Assembly: GCA_948875265.1 (NCBI GenBank)
Contig: CAQRYF010000030.1
Span: 1-19,843 of the forward strand
Origin: an uncultured Clostridia bacterium
Lineage (GTDB): Bacteria > Bacillota > Clostridia > TANB77 > CAG-508
Direction: 5' to 3'
Length of the DNA: 19,843 nucleotides
Shown here: one piece after another, positions 1 to 6,439 of the stretch
Layout: every line of letters starts with the position of its first letter
How positions within the stretch are numbered: the first letter of the stretch is position 1
Made by a program: the position numbers and the translations under genes
The notes under the pieces: generated by a model
The model's input: the letters and a program-made list of their open reading frames with translations, nothing else
What the model was told of the DNA's origin: nothing
The model's database searches: none

Positions 1-114
1 AAACAATATACCCGCTCTGTCATTTTACATGTCGAAAATTGTAAAATAATGTTGAACGGAAGAATGAATACGTATTCACAAATGAAAAAAGAAAAGGAGA
101 AGAGGATTGTATGA
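1..114 (+). CDS. C-terminal end of an unidentified protein (partial, cut by window edge)
   Basis: Frame 1 is open from the first base to a TGA at 112-114, giving 37 residues that end in a basic, Lys/Glu-rich tail (KKEKEKRIV). I do not recognise the family. The stop overlaps the ATG of the next ORF in the sequence ATGA, the usual sign of translational coupling, and a good Shine-Dalgarno (AAAAGGAGAAGAGG) for that ORF lies inside this frame. These points support a real gene end rather than chance. The upstream part is outside the window. It may belong to a mobile element that ends at the tRNA gene at 328-403. Confidence 0.5.
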   Translation, partial: KQYTRSVILHVENCKIMLNGRMNTYSQMKKEKEKRIV

Positions 115-266
115 AAAATGTAGTAAAAAATGTAATATTAGATGATCAAGAAAGAAAAGAATACTTTATCGACGAAAAGAAATATCAGAAAATTAAGAAT
201 AAAATGAATAAAACTAATGATTATTTTAATATAGAAGATATAAAATTGTTATATAAATTACGCTAA
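111..266 (+). CDS. Small 51-residue hypothetical protein
   Basis: ATG at 111 follows a strong purine-rich ribosome site (AAGGAGAAGAGG, 95-106) and overlaps the preceding stop codon by four bases (ATGA), so the two are probably co-translated. The product is 51 residues, highly charged (many Lys, Asp, Glu, Asn), with no membrane segment, cysteine cluster or motif that I recognise. The TAA stop lies inside the first copy of an 11-bp tandem repeat (258-279), and a terminator follows at 291-315. This makes it the last gene of whatever lies to the left, probably a neighbouring integrated element. Confidence 0.5.
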   Translation: MKNVVKNVILDDQERKEYFIDEKKYQKIKNKMNKTNDYFNIEDIKLLYKLR

Positions 267-279
267 AATTACGCTAAAA
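258..279. repeat. Tandem repeat TTACGCTAAAA x2, exact 11-bp period
   Basis: TTACGCTAAAA occurs at 258-268 and 269-279 with no spacer. It lies 48 bp from the 3' end of the initiator tRNA gene at 328-403. Two further tandem repeats with the same 11-bp period lie near the other tRNA copies (431-451 and 7129-7149). The spacing of one helical turn fits paired arm-type binding sites of a tyrosine integrase. This is an inference. Confidence 0.45.
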
Positions 280-290
280 TATAAAAAATA

Positions 291-315
291 AGGTTTTAGC
301 AAATAGCTAAAACCT
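291..315. terminator. Bidirectional intrinsic terminator
   Basis: A perfect 10-bp stem, AGGTTTTAGC (291-300) and GCTAAAACCT (306-315), closes a 5-base loop AAATA, with A/T-rich flanks on both sides. It can end the rightward gene pair at 1-266 and the leftward tRNA transcript. Confidence 0.7.
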
Positions 316-327
316 TTAATATTTATA

Positions 328-403
328 TGGTTGCGGGAGATGGACTCGAACCATCGACCTTCGGGTTATGAGCCCGACGAGCTGCCAACTGCTCCATCCC
401 GCG
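328..403 (-). tRNA. Initiator tRNA-fMet (CAT), intact copy
   Basis: The reverse complement folds as a full 76-nt tRNA with encoded CCA. The acceptor strands are CGCGGGA and TCCCGCA with discriminator A. Position 1 is C opposite A72, the mismatch typical of bacterial initiators. The anticodon stem has three consecutive G-C pairs (GGG/CCC) around the loop CTCATAA, anticodon CAT. The T arm is GATGG-TTCGAGT-CCATC. These are the hallmarks of tRNA-fMet rather than elongator Met or Ile2. No convincing promoter lies directly upstream. The nearest consensus one (648-676) reads first through the broken tRNA copy at 593-630 and then into this gene. The terminator is at 291-315. Confidence 0.95.
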
Positions 404-592
404 ATGTTTCATTAAATATTGTGCTTTTTTTGTCCCTTTAATGTCCCTTTATCATTTAAATTTTAATCATTTTTATTAAGTTTTAATAAGCTTAAAAGTT
501 TTATTAAAGGTTTGAGCAAAATATATAATTTTCAATGTTTTTGTGTTCTATCAACGGCTTTGAACTTTAGCAATTCTTCGGTGCTACTCTGT
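404..592. other. Non-coding spacer between two initiator-tRNA sequences; probable remnant of an integrated element end
   Basis: This stretch separates the intact tRNA from the broken one. It holds the tandem repeat at 431-451, A/T-rich filler, and a less A/T-rich block at about 550-592 abutting the recombination point. On the minus strand 532-591 reads as 19 open codons ending in TGA (tail LLKFKAVDRTQKH), with GCC, ACC and GAA codons unlike the filler. This may be the end of a gene whose front was removed by recombination at 593-599. No complete gene is present. Confidence 0.4.
431..451. repeat. Tandem repeat TGTCCCTTTA x2, 11-bp period
   Basis: TGTCCCTTTA occurs at 431-440 and 442-451. On the minus strand it reads TAAAGGGACA, just upstream of the intact initiator tRNA. 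It has the same 11-bp period as the repeats at 258-279 and 7129-7149 and is proposed as an integrase arm-type site or its remnant. Confidence 0.4.
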
Positions 593-630
593 TTATGAGC
601 CCGACGAGCTGCCAACTGCTCCACCCCGCG
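593..630 (-). pseudogene. 5' half of a second initiator tRNA-fMet gene (split tRNA)
   Basis: The minus strand gives tRNA positions 1-38: acceptor strand CGCGGGG, full D arm, anticodon-stem strand TCGGG and the complete loop CTCATAA. It then departs abruptly into unrelated sequence (ACAGAGTAGC). It differs from the intact copy at 328-403 by one base in the acceptor stem. The 3' half that would complete it is at 6989-7033 on the opposite strand and shares exactly the loop CTCATAA. G7 here would pair with T66 there as a G-U wobble. It is non-functional as it stands. Confidence 0.9.
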
Positions 631-647
631 ATGTTTATGCAATATTA

Positions 648-676
648 ATTTTACTACCAAAAAAGGTAAATGTCAA
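648..676 (-). promoter_or_regulatory. Consensus sigma-A promoter of the split initiator tRNA
   Basis: On the minus strand TTGACA (671-676) and TAAAAT (648-653) are separated by exactly 17 bp, and the tRNA 5' half begins 17 bases downstream of the -10 box. Its quality shows that the broken tRNA was an expressed gene. Transcription now continues through the half gene toward the intact tRNA at 328-403. Confidence 0.75.
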
Positions 677-713
677 TACTTTTAAATAGGTTTTTTATTA
701 TTATATGAGAAAA

Positions 714-744
714 TTGGATAATTATTCATAAAATATGATATAAT
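714..744 (+). promoter_or_regulatory. Promoter of the ZIP transporter/maf operon
   Basis: An extended -10 box TGaTATAAT ends at 744. A weak -35 candidate TTGGAT (714-719) lies 19 bp upstream. The first gene starts 27 bases further on. Confidence 0.55.
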
Positions 745-771
745 ACATGTAAAATTAGAAAGGATAAAAAG

Positions 772-1554
772 ATGAATAGAAATGTAATAATAGGTTTACT
801 AATACCATTTTTAGGGACATCCTTAGGATCAGCAATGGTATTTTTTATGAAAAATAATATTAAAGCTTCAGTACAAAAAGTATTGTTAGGATTTGCCGCA
901 GGTGTAATGATTGCAGCTTCAATATGGTCATTGATAAATCCTGCAATAGAAATGGCAGAAGAACAAGGTCAAATTTCATGGGTTCCAGCATCAATAGGTT
1001 TTTTATTAGGAATAGTATTTTTGTTAATATTAGATTCTATAATACCACATATACATTTAGATAAAGAAAAACCAGAAGGAATAAAATCTAAATTAAAAAA
1101 CACCACAATGTTAGTTTTAGCAGTAACGTTGCATAATATACCAGAAGGAATGGCAGTAGGAGTAGTATTTGCAGGAGTGTTAGCAGGTAATACAGGAATG
1201 ACACTAGCAGGAGCAATTGCATTATCAATAGGAATAGCAATACAAAATTTTCCAGAGGGTGCTATAATATCAATGCCATTAAAAAGTGAAGGAGTATCAA
1301 AATTAAAGGCATTTTCATATGGTACATTATCTGGTATTGTAGAACCTATTGCAGCAATGGTTACAATATTAATTACTAGTATGATAGTACCAATATTACC
1401 ATATATATTATCATTTGCAGCAGGTGCTATGATATATGTAGTAGTAGAAGAGTTAATACCAGAATCACAGGAAGGAGAGCATTCTAATATAGGAACTATA
1501 GGAGTAGCGATAGGATTTATAATTATGATGATACTAGATATAGCTTTAGGTTAA
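772..1554 (+). CDS. ZIP-family metal (zinc/iron/manganese) transporter
   Basis: The 260-residue membrane protein belongs to the ZIP (ZupT/GufA-like) family, which imports divalent metals, chiefly zinc, across the cytoplasmic membrane. About eight hydrophobic segments span the protein. The signature metal-binding motifs are HNIPEG (121-126) in TM4 and QNFPEG (158-163) in TM5, with EELIPE (226-231) in a later helix. A short His-containing loop (HIH, 93-95) separates TM3 and TM4. Length is normal. AGAAAGGA (757-764) gives proper spacing to the ATG. maf follows 16 bp downstream, so the two are probably co-transcribed from the 714-744 promoter. Family assignment is firm; metal specificity cannot be read from sequence alone. 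Confidence 0.9.
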   Translation: MNRNVIIGLLIPFLGTSLGSAMVFFMKNNIKASVQKVLLGFAAGVMIAASIWSLINPAIEMAEEQGQISWVPASIGFLLGIVFLLILDSIIPHIHLDKEKPEGIKSKLKNTTMLVLAVTLHNIPEGMAVGVVFAGVLAGNTGMTLAGAIALSIGIAIQNFPEGAIISMPLKSEGVSKLKAFSYGTLSGIVEPIAAMVTILITSMIVPILPYILSFAAGAMIYVVVEELIPESQEGEHSNIGTIGVAIGFIIMMILDIALG

Positions 1555-1570
1555 TAAGGAGGGAAAATAG

Positions 1571-2161
1571 GTGGATAATTTTAAAATAATATTAGCTTCT
1601 GCATCACCAAGAAGAAAACAATTGCTTGAATTAATAGGGATAAATAAATATGAAGTTATAGTGAGTGATATAGAAGAAATAATTGACAGTAATCTAAATA
1701 TTGAGAAGCAAGTAGAAAGGTTATCATATCAAAAAGCAAAGGAAGCGTACAATAAGACTCAGGGTAATAGAATTGTTATAGGGGCAGATACCATTGTAGA
1801 AAAGAATAATAAAATATATGGAAAGCCAAGAGATAAAAAAGAAGCAATTAACATGTTACAAAGATTTAGTGGCTCAAGTGTAAATGTAATTACTGCAATA
1901 TCAGTATTGATAAGTCAAGAAGGTAAGGAAATTGAAAAAATAGAACATGATATAGCAAAAGTGTATATAAAGGAAATGTCTAATGAAGAAATAATAAAAT
2001 GGATAAATTCTGGAGAGGCTTTAGACAAAGCAGGAGCCTTTGCAGTTCAAGGAAAATTTTGTGTACACATTAAGAAAATAAATGGTAATTATACTACAAT
2101 AATGGGATTACCGACACATAAACTATATGATATATTAAAAGAATATATAAAGGATTTATAG
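1571..2161 (+). CDS. maf: Maf-family nucleoside triphosphate pyrophosphatase
   Basis: The 196-residue cytosolic protein has the Maf signature SASPRRKQLLE (10-20), the motif IGADT (70-74) with the catalytic Asp at 73, GKPRDKKEA (84-92), and the C-terminal block ALDKAGAFAVQGK (150-162) followed by GLP (179-181). Maf enzymes hydrolyse dTTP, UTP or modified nucleotides to the monophosphate and pyrophosphate, as housecleaning and in septum control. GTG at 1571 is preferred: AAGGAGGG (1556-1563) sits 7 bases upstream and no ATG is better placed. It follows the ZIP gene closely. In many Bacillota maf lies with radC/mreB, so this linkage is not the usual one. Confidence 0.92.
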   Translation: MDNFKIILASASPRRKQLLELIGINKYEVIVSDIEEIIDSNLNIEKQVERLSYQKAKEAYNKTQGNRIVIGADTIVEKNNKIYGKPRDKKEAINMLQRFSGSSVNVITAISVLISQEGKEIEKIEHDIAKVYIKEMSNEEIIKWINSGEALDKAGAFAVQGKFCVHIKKINGNYTTIMGLPTHKLYDILKEYIKDL

Positions 2162-2200
2162 ATAAATTAAATATATTATAGAATCTTTAAAAAATATAAA

Positions 2201-2386
2201 TTAGAATTTGTTAAGAAATTTTTGAAATAAAGTATCATTCTTTCCATTAGCAAATTTTAATTTTAAAAATTTAATTAATCCATAAACAACTAATAAGCCT
2301 ATAAGAGAAAGTATCATTACAATAAATTGTTCAAGTTTTTCTTCTTTTGAAAGAGTATTTAAATAAATCAAATAATTCATAAACAT
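2201..2386 (-). CDS. Small single-pass membrane protein, unknown function
   Basis: This is a 61-residue ORF with one hydrophobic helix in the middle (about FIVMILSLIGLLVVYGLI) and a basic C-terminal tail. An in-frame GTG at 2398 lies inside the Shine-Dalgarno AAGGTGG, so the ATG at 2386, 8 bases downstream of that site, is the better start. A consensus promoter stands upstream (2414-2442). It is convergent with maf. I recognise no family. The own promoter and good ribosome site argue that it is expressed. Confidence 0.6.
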   Translation of the reverse strand: MFMNYLIYLNTLSKEEKLEQFIVMILSLIGLLVVYGLIKFLKLKFANGKNDTLFQKFLNKF

Positions 2387-2413
2387 ATAATATTCCACCT
2401 TTTAGTATATTTA

Positions 2414-2442
2414 ATAATACTTTATGTGAAACATTTTAACAA
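2414..2442 (-). promoter_or_regulatory. Promoter of the small membrane protein
   Basis: On the minus strand TTGTTA (2437-2442) and TATTAT (2414-2419) are 17 bp apart, and the gene starts about 28 bases downstream. Confidence 0.55.
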
Positions 2443-2500
2443 AAAAAGAGCAAACAGTCAATACGATATATGCAAAATAACATAAAAAATACATAAAAGA

Positions 2501-2863
2501 TTAATTATCTTTTATAAAAAATGTGATATTTTTAATTATTTTTATAGCATTAATAATTTCAGTTTCGCTATAGTTCTCTAAACATTTCTTTGTTCCTTTT
2601 ATAATTGTATCATCAAGGCCATACAATATATAATCAGATGAGTGACCACTTAAGTTTTTTAGCTTTTTAATACTTTTGTATACTAAATTACCTTTTCCCT
2701 CTTCAACTAATCCTAAAAATTGACCAGAAACTCCAATTTCTTTTGCTAATTGAGTTTTATTCATATGTAATTCATTTTCTCTAATTTCTTTAATTCTTTT
2801 ACCTCTTTCAATTTGTTCGATTTTTTCTAAATCAAAGTTATCTATACTATTATTAATATCCAT
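2501..2863 (-). CDS. XRE-family helix-turn-helix transcriptional regulator
   Basis: The 120-residue protein has a Cro/C1-type HTH at about residues 21-75 (GKRIKEIREN, then KTQLAKEIGVSGQFLGLVEEG), preceded by an acidic 20-residue extension and followed by a short helical tail. An in-frame GTG at 2872 lies in the Shine-Dalgarno AAGGAGT; the ATG at 2863 is chosen because it has normal spacing from that site. It is divergent from the Spo0A-like response regulator at 3004, with about 140 bp between them carrying four phased TATGR repeats, so it may control that gene and itself. The target and signal are unknown. Confidence 0.85.
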   Translation of the reverse strand: MDINNSIDNFDLEKIEQIERGKRIKEIRENELHMNKTQLAKEIGVSGQFLGLVEEGKGNLVYKSIKKLKNLSGHSSDYILYGLDDTIIKGTKKCLENYSETEIINAIKIIKNITFFIKDN

Positions 2864-2939
2864 AACAAACACTCCTTACACATATTGTTCATTTTATAAT
2901 AAAAAAACAATAATTAAATAGTAAAATATTGCACAGTAA

Positions 2940-2974
2940 TATGGTGTTCTATGAGGTTTTATGGTATATTATGG
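2940..2974 (+). promoter_or_regulatory. Four TATG(G/A) direct repeats with exact 10-bp period and -10 box
   Basis: TATGG, TATGA, TATGG and TATGG begin at 2940, 2950, 2960 and 2970, a strict 10-bp phase on one face of the helix. A -10 candidate TATATT (2965-2970) overlaps the last copies and no good -35 box is present. This fits a regulated promoter for the response regulator, bound cooperatively by the divergent XRE protein or by the regulator itself. Confidence 0.45.
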
Positions 2975-3003
2975 ATAGTAAGTAGAGAAAGGGAGGAGTG
3001 TAT

Positions 3004-3531
3004 ATGAAATCCAAACCTATGAAAATATTAATCATAGAGGATGACATTAATGATTGTAATGCTTTTGTTGAATGTATTAAAAGTAGAAAAGATGTAGAAT
3101 TAGTCGGATTAACAGATTCAGATGAAGAAGGTTTAAAATATGTAAAATTAAAACACCCAGAAGGAATAGTATTAGATTTAGAATTAAACAATAGCACAAC
3201 AGGAAATACAGATTCCTTAGAATTCTTATCAAATATAAGAAAGCTAAATTTGAATTATCAGCCAGTTATAATTGTAACAACTCATGTGAATTCAAAAAGA
3301 ACATATGATATTCTTCATAGAAATGGAGTAGACCTTATATTGTACAAAGACCACCCGAATTATTCGTGTAATAATGTACTAAATAAATTTCTTAATCTCA
3401 GAGAATTAGCTCCAAAGCAAACTGTAGATATGCTAAAAGAAGAGTTAAAAGAAAGTGAAAACAAGATATCAGATTGCATATATCATGAATTAGACTTAAT
3501 AGGTGTATCAGCAAAGTTAAAGGGAAGATAA
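3004..3531 (+). CDS. Spo0A-like response regulator, receiver part (cut by in-frame TAA)
   Basis: The 175-residue ORF is a two-component receiver domain. The acidic pocket is E12, D13 and D14, the phospho-acceptor is D58 (VLDLEL), the switch Thr is T92/T93 (VTT) and the conserved Lys is K115 (YKDHP). After a linker it enters the first helix of a Spo0A-type output domain (IYHELDLIGVSAKLKG, compare IIHEIGVPAHIKGYLYL of Spo0A) and stops at TAA 3529-3531. The frame continues without a shift into the DNA-binding part at 3535-3792. Start: ATG 3004 lies 7 bases after GGAGG; the GTG at 2998 overlaps that site. This is probably a broken gene, unless the stop is read through or the C-terminal part is re-initiated. 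Confidence 0.8.
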   Translation: MKSKPMKILIIEDDINDCNAFVECIKSRKDVELVGLTDSDEEGLKYVKLKHPEGIVLDLELNNSTTGNTDSLEFLSNIRKLNLNYQPVIIVTTHVNSKRTYDILHRNGVDLILYKDHPNYSCNNVLNKFLNLRELAPKQTVDMLKEELKESENKISDCIYHELDLIGVSAKLKGR

Positions 3532-3534
3532 TAT

Positions 3535-3792
3535 ATGCATGATGCTATATTATATTTAATACAAAACGAAAATAGAAGCGTAAATGTAATTCAGTATTTA
3601 ACCAAAGTACATAAAAAGTCAGGAAATACTATTACAAATGGAATACAAAATGCAATTATACATGCGTGGAGAGTTTCATCAATAGAAGATTTAACGACTC
3701 ATTATACAGCTATAGTTAATTATGAAACAGGAATACCAACACCTATGGAGTTCATTTATTATTATGCTGATAAAATAAAAAAGATAATCTAG
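3535..3792 (+). CDS. Spo0A-type C-terminal DNA-binding domain (fragment of the preceding regulator)
   Basis: The 85 residues match the rest of the Spo0A output domain: a recognition-helix region (TITNGIQNAIIHAW, compare TASRVERAIRHAIEVAW) and the closing block PTPMEFIYYYADKI (compare PTNSEFIAMVADKL). It is in the same frame as the receiver ORF, only the codons TAA and TAT intervene, and the domain is split inside its first helix. That points to a nonsense mutation (for example TTA to TAA, since Leu is expected here) rather than two natural genes. Re-initiation at ATG 3535 is possible but only a weak purine stretch (AAAGGGAAG) precedes it. A terminator follows at 3786-3814. Confidence 0.75.
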   Translation: MHDAILYLIQNENRSVNVIQYLTKVHKKSGNTITNGIQNAIIHAWRVSSIEDLTTHYTAIVNYETGIPTPMEFIYYYADKIKKII

Positions 3793-3814
3793 TATATAAA
3801 TACTAGATTTTTTT
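3786..3814 (+). terminator. Intrinsic terminator after the Spo0A-like gene
   Basis: AATCTAGTAT (3786-3795) pairs perfectly with ATACTAGATT (3800-3809) around loop ATAA, followed by a T run. The TAG stop codon is inside the stem. Confidence 0.75.
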
Positions 3815-3852
3815 AGTTTTCGTCATATTTCGCCATTTTTTTCTATTATTAG

Positions 3853-3888
3853 ATACCGTTTATTTGTAAGTAATAAATGGTATTTTTT
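3853..3888 (+). terminator. Second hairpin with T-tract upstream of the 16-residue peptide
   Basis: ATACCGTTTATT (3853-3864) pairs with AATAAATGGTAT (3872-3883), 12 bp with one G-U pair, loop TGTAAGT, then six or more T. It may be a second terminator or an attenuator ahead of the peptide ORF. Confidence 0.65.
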
Positions 3889-3934
3889 AATTGGCGACAG
3901 GAGGTAAACGTAGTAGGAAAAGGTGGTGATTTAG

Positions 3935-3985
3935 ATGAAAGCATGGATTGAAGCACTTAGCAAATGGGTTAGTCGATGGATTTAA
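3935..3985 (+). CDS. 16-residue Trp-rich amphipathic peptide (candidate signal peptide)
   Basis: ATG at 3935 follows the Shine-Dalgarno AAAGGTGGTGAT at normal spacing and encodes MKAWIEALSKWVSRWI, then TAA. Hydrophobic residues W4, I5, L8, W11, V12, W15 and I16 fall at i, i+1, i+4, i+7, i+8, i+11 and i+12, a textbook amphipathic helix with Lys, Glu, Ser and Arg on the other face. It sits between two hairpins, 109 bp before an AgrC-like sensor kinase. It has no Cys, so it is not an AgrD-type thiolactone precursor, and no AgrB is nearby. It could be an unmodified peptide pheromone, a membrane-active peptide or a leader peptide. Expression is unproven. Confidence 0.5.
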   Translation: MKAWIEALSKWVSRWI

Positions 3986-4002
3986 TATCAACCATAAAAA
4001 AT

Positions 4003-4057
4003 AAAGATAATCATATAAGATTAGATAACCTTGTATTGATTATCTTTTTATTTTTTT
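4003..4057 (+). terminator. Hairpin with T-tract between the peptide ORF and the kinase
   Basis: AAAGATAATCA (4003-4013) pairs with TGATTATCTTT (4037-4047) across a 23-base loop, followed by TTATTTTTTT. It can terminate the peptide transcript or attenuate reading into the kinase gene. Confidence 0.55.
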
Positions 4058-4093
4058 ATATAATGTAGAAAAAAGAAAGAGAAGAACTTAAAT

Positions 4094-5539
4094 ATGAATT
4101 TTATAATGGAATTAGAAGATATAAAAATTATTGCAGATATTATAAAAATTTATTTTATTAGTATATGTACATGTTATGTTGCTATAAGAGTTACAAACAA
4201 AAACATGCATATCAATCTAAAAAACATCCTAATTGTATTTGCTAGTATGATTTTTATCTCAATTATAAGCAAACTTATAAAGGAGATATTTGGATATTCT
4301 TACAGTATAATATTTATAACATTAATGACAAGTCTAGTTTTTTACAAAGTTACAAAAAGTAACTTAGGATATTCAATATTGATTATAGTTTTTTCATTAA
4401 GTATTAACTATATTTTACTTCTGATAGCTATAATAATAAGTTTCATACCAAATGTAATGATTAATATAAAGAGTGATTATATTAATTTAGTTATTATACT
4501 TATAATGTATATAGTATTTATATATTACTTTCTTAAAATCAAGAGAATCAAGAAAGGTTTATCATTCTTACAAAATAAATTAGAAAATGAATATTTTGAT
4601 GTACTGATTTTAAATATAAGTTCAATAATATTATTTACGGTTATAATATTAACTAATTATAAAGAAAATTATACAAGTAATTTTTTGTTTGGTTTAATAA
4701 TCTTTTGTATAATTATGTTCATTACAATCCAAAAAGCATTACAATTATATTATAAACAAAAAATGTTAGTTAAAGACTTAAATGAGACAAAGGAAGAACT
4801 AGAAAAGAAGAAGTATGAAATTGCAGAGTTAGAAAAAGAGAATTTAAATTTTAGTAAAACGAGCCATTCAATAGCACACAAACAAAAAGCTTTAGAATAC
4901 AAATTAAATGAATTAATGTTGAAAAATGAAATGGCATCTGAAATAGATATAAGAAAAAGATTAAATAAGATATCAAAAGATGCTTTTAAAGTTACAACAG
5001 TTGAATTATCTAAAACAAATATAATAGAAATAGATGATATGTTAAAGTATATGCAATCAGAATGTATAAAAAATAAAATAGATTTTCAACTACAAATAAC
5101 TGGAAACATACACCGTATGATTAATAATCATATATCAAAGGAAGATTTAGAAATATTAATTGCAGATCACATAAAAAATGCAATTATAGCAATTAATCAT
5201 TGTGATAGTTCAAATAAAAGTATTTTAGTAAGATTAGGAATGATTGATGGATTTTATAGTTTATATGTGTATGATTCTGGAGTAGAATTTGAAAAAGAAA
5301 CTTTATCAAGTTTAGGTAAAAAGCCATCTACTACTCATGCAGATGAAGGTGGAACAGGTATAGGATTTATGAATACTTTTGAAACTTTAAAGAAATGCAA
5401 AGCGAGTATGATTATAAATGAATATGGTAAGCCAAGTAAAGATAATTATACAAAAGTAATCATGATAAGATTTGACAAAAAAGATGAATTTAAAATTTCT
5501 TCTTATAAGATAGAAGATATAGACATAGAAAATAATTAG
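4094..5539 (+). CDS. AgrC-like membrane sensor histidine kinase (GHKL ATPase)
   Basis: The 481-residue protein resembles quorum-sensing kinases of the AgrC/CitA-type GHKL group. Residues 10-215 hold six or seven hydrophobic segments with almost no extracellular domain. A coiled coil follows at about 218-252, then a His-containing dimerisation segment (SHSIAHKQ, 257-264), the N box (DHIKNAI, 358-364), G1 (YDSG, 393-396) and the ATP-lid/G2 motif (GGTGIG, 419-424). This layout is typical of receptors for membrane-proximal peptide signals. AAAGAGAAG precedes the ATG. The 16-residue peptide ORF is just upstream and the Spo0A-like regulator further up. No LytTR-type partner is adjacent, so the cognate regulator may be that broken Spo0A-like protein. 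Signal identity is inferred. Confidence 0.85.
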   Translation: MNFIMELEDIKIIADIIKIYFISICTCYVAIRVTNKNMHINLKNILIVFASMIFISIISKLIKEIFGYSYSIIFITLMTSLVFYKVTKSNLGYSILIIVFSLSINYILLLIAIIISFIPNVMINIKSDYINLVIILIMYIVFIYYFLKIKRIKKGLSFLQNKLENEYFDVLILNISSIILFTVIILTNYKENYTSNFLFGLIIFCIIMFITIQKALQLYYKQKMLVKDLNETKEELEKKKYEIAELEKENLNFSKTSHSIAHKQKALEYKLNELMLKNEMASEIDIRKRLNKISKDAFKVTTVELSKTNIIEIDDMLKYMQSECIKNKIDFQLQITGNIHRMINNHISKEDLEILIADHIKNAIIAINHCDSSNKSILVRLGMIDGFYSLYVYDSGVEFEKETLSSLGKKPSTTHADEGGTGIGFMNTFETLKKCKASMIINEYGKPSKDNYTKVIMIRFDKKDEFKISSYKIEDIDIENN

Positions 5540-5583
5540 AATTTTTGATGTATTATTTTAAATAGTTAATAGGAGAACAAAAT

Positions 5584-6417
5584 ATGAAAATAGCAATAAT
5601 ATCAGATATACATGGGAATTTAGAAGCGTTGAAGGCAACAATTAATGATATAGAAAAGAGAAATGTAGATAAAATAATATGTTTAGGAGATACCATAGCT
5701 AAAGGAATACATCCAAAGGAATGCATAGAAATAGTAAAAAATAAATGTGAAATAGTATTATAGGGGAATTGCGATAGACACTTTTCAATGCAACATGAAA
5801 TAGAAAAATTACCAGATACAGAGCAAAGAAGGGTGGCGTGGAATCAAACTATGATAAGTGAAGAAGATAGAAAATACTTACTAAACTTACCATTTTGCCA
5901 TGAGTTTTATATGAGTGGAAGTCTTGTTAGATTATTCCATGCAACACCAGAAGTAGATTATAAAGCAATAATTACTCAAGATACTATAGAAACAAAATTC
6001 AAAATGTTTTCCCCAAGTAAAAATACTGTGTCACAAAATACAGCAGATGTAGTACTATATGGACATATTCATCATCCATTTATGGAGAAGATATATAATA
6101 GAACATTAATAAATGTTGGTAGTGTGGGAAATTCATTTGATGTGATTAGAAATTCTGAAAAAGATGCTAATGTATTGGAAACAACAAAAAGTAATTATTT
6201 AATTATAGAAGGAGAGTATGGAAGCAAAAAATATAATTCAGATATTTCTTTTCAATTTATTAAAGTTCCATATGATATTGACAAGGAACTGCAAGAAGAA
6301 CATCTAAATATAGAAAGGGAAAATTATCATTTTGAAATAAAAGAAGGGAGATACAGGGATATGACTAAAATTAATGAGAATTTTAGAAAATTAGGTGTAG
6401 ATGTTGATAAAATATAA
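5584..6417 (+). pseudogene. Metallophosphoesterase with in-frame TAG stop
   Basis: One continuous frame of 277 codons has a single internal TAG at codon 60 (5761-5763). It encodes a calcineurin-like metallophosphoesterase: SDIHGN (7-12; metal ligands D8 and H10), LGDT (34-37; D36), the GNxD motif as GNCD directly after the stop (61-64), and near the end YGHIHHPF followed by NVGSVGN. AGGAGA (5571-5576) lies 7 bases before ATG 5584. The family hydrolyses phosphodiesters or phosphoproteins with two metal ions. Either fragment alone lacks ligands, so the gene looks inactivated by one substitution (TGG, AAG or CAG to TAG are possible sources). Re-initiation at ATG 5788 would give a 209-residue C-terminal piece. 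Readthrough or sequencing error are alternatives. Confidence 0.85.
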
Positions 6418-6439
6418 TTAATTATTAGGAGGAGTCAAT

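Noticed and set aside
3935..5539. A classical agr quorum-sensing locus
   Set aside because: No AgrB-like protease is present, the peptide has no Cys or Ser in an AgrD-type context, and no LytTR regulator is adjacent; only the kinase is AgrC-like.
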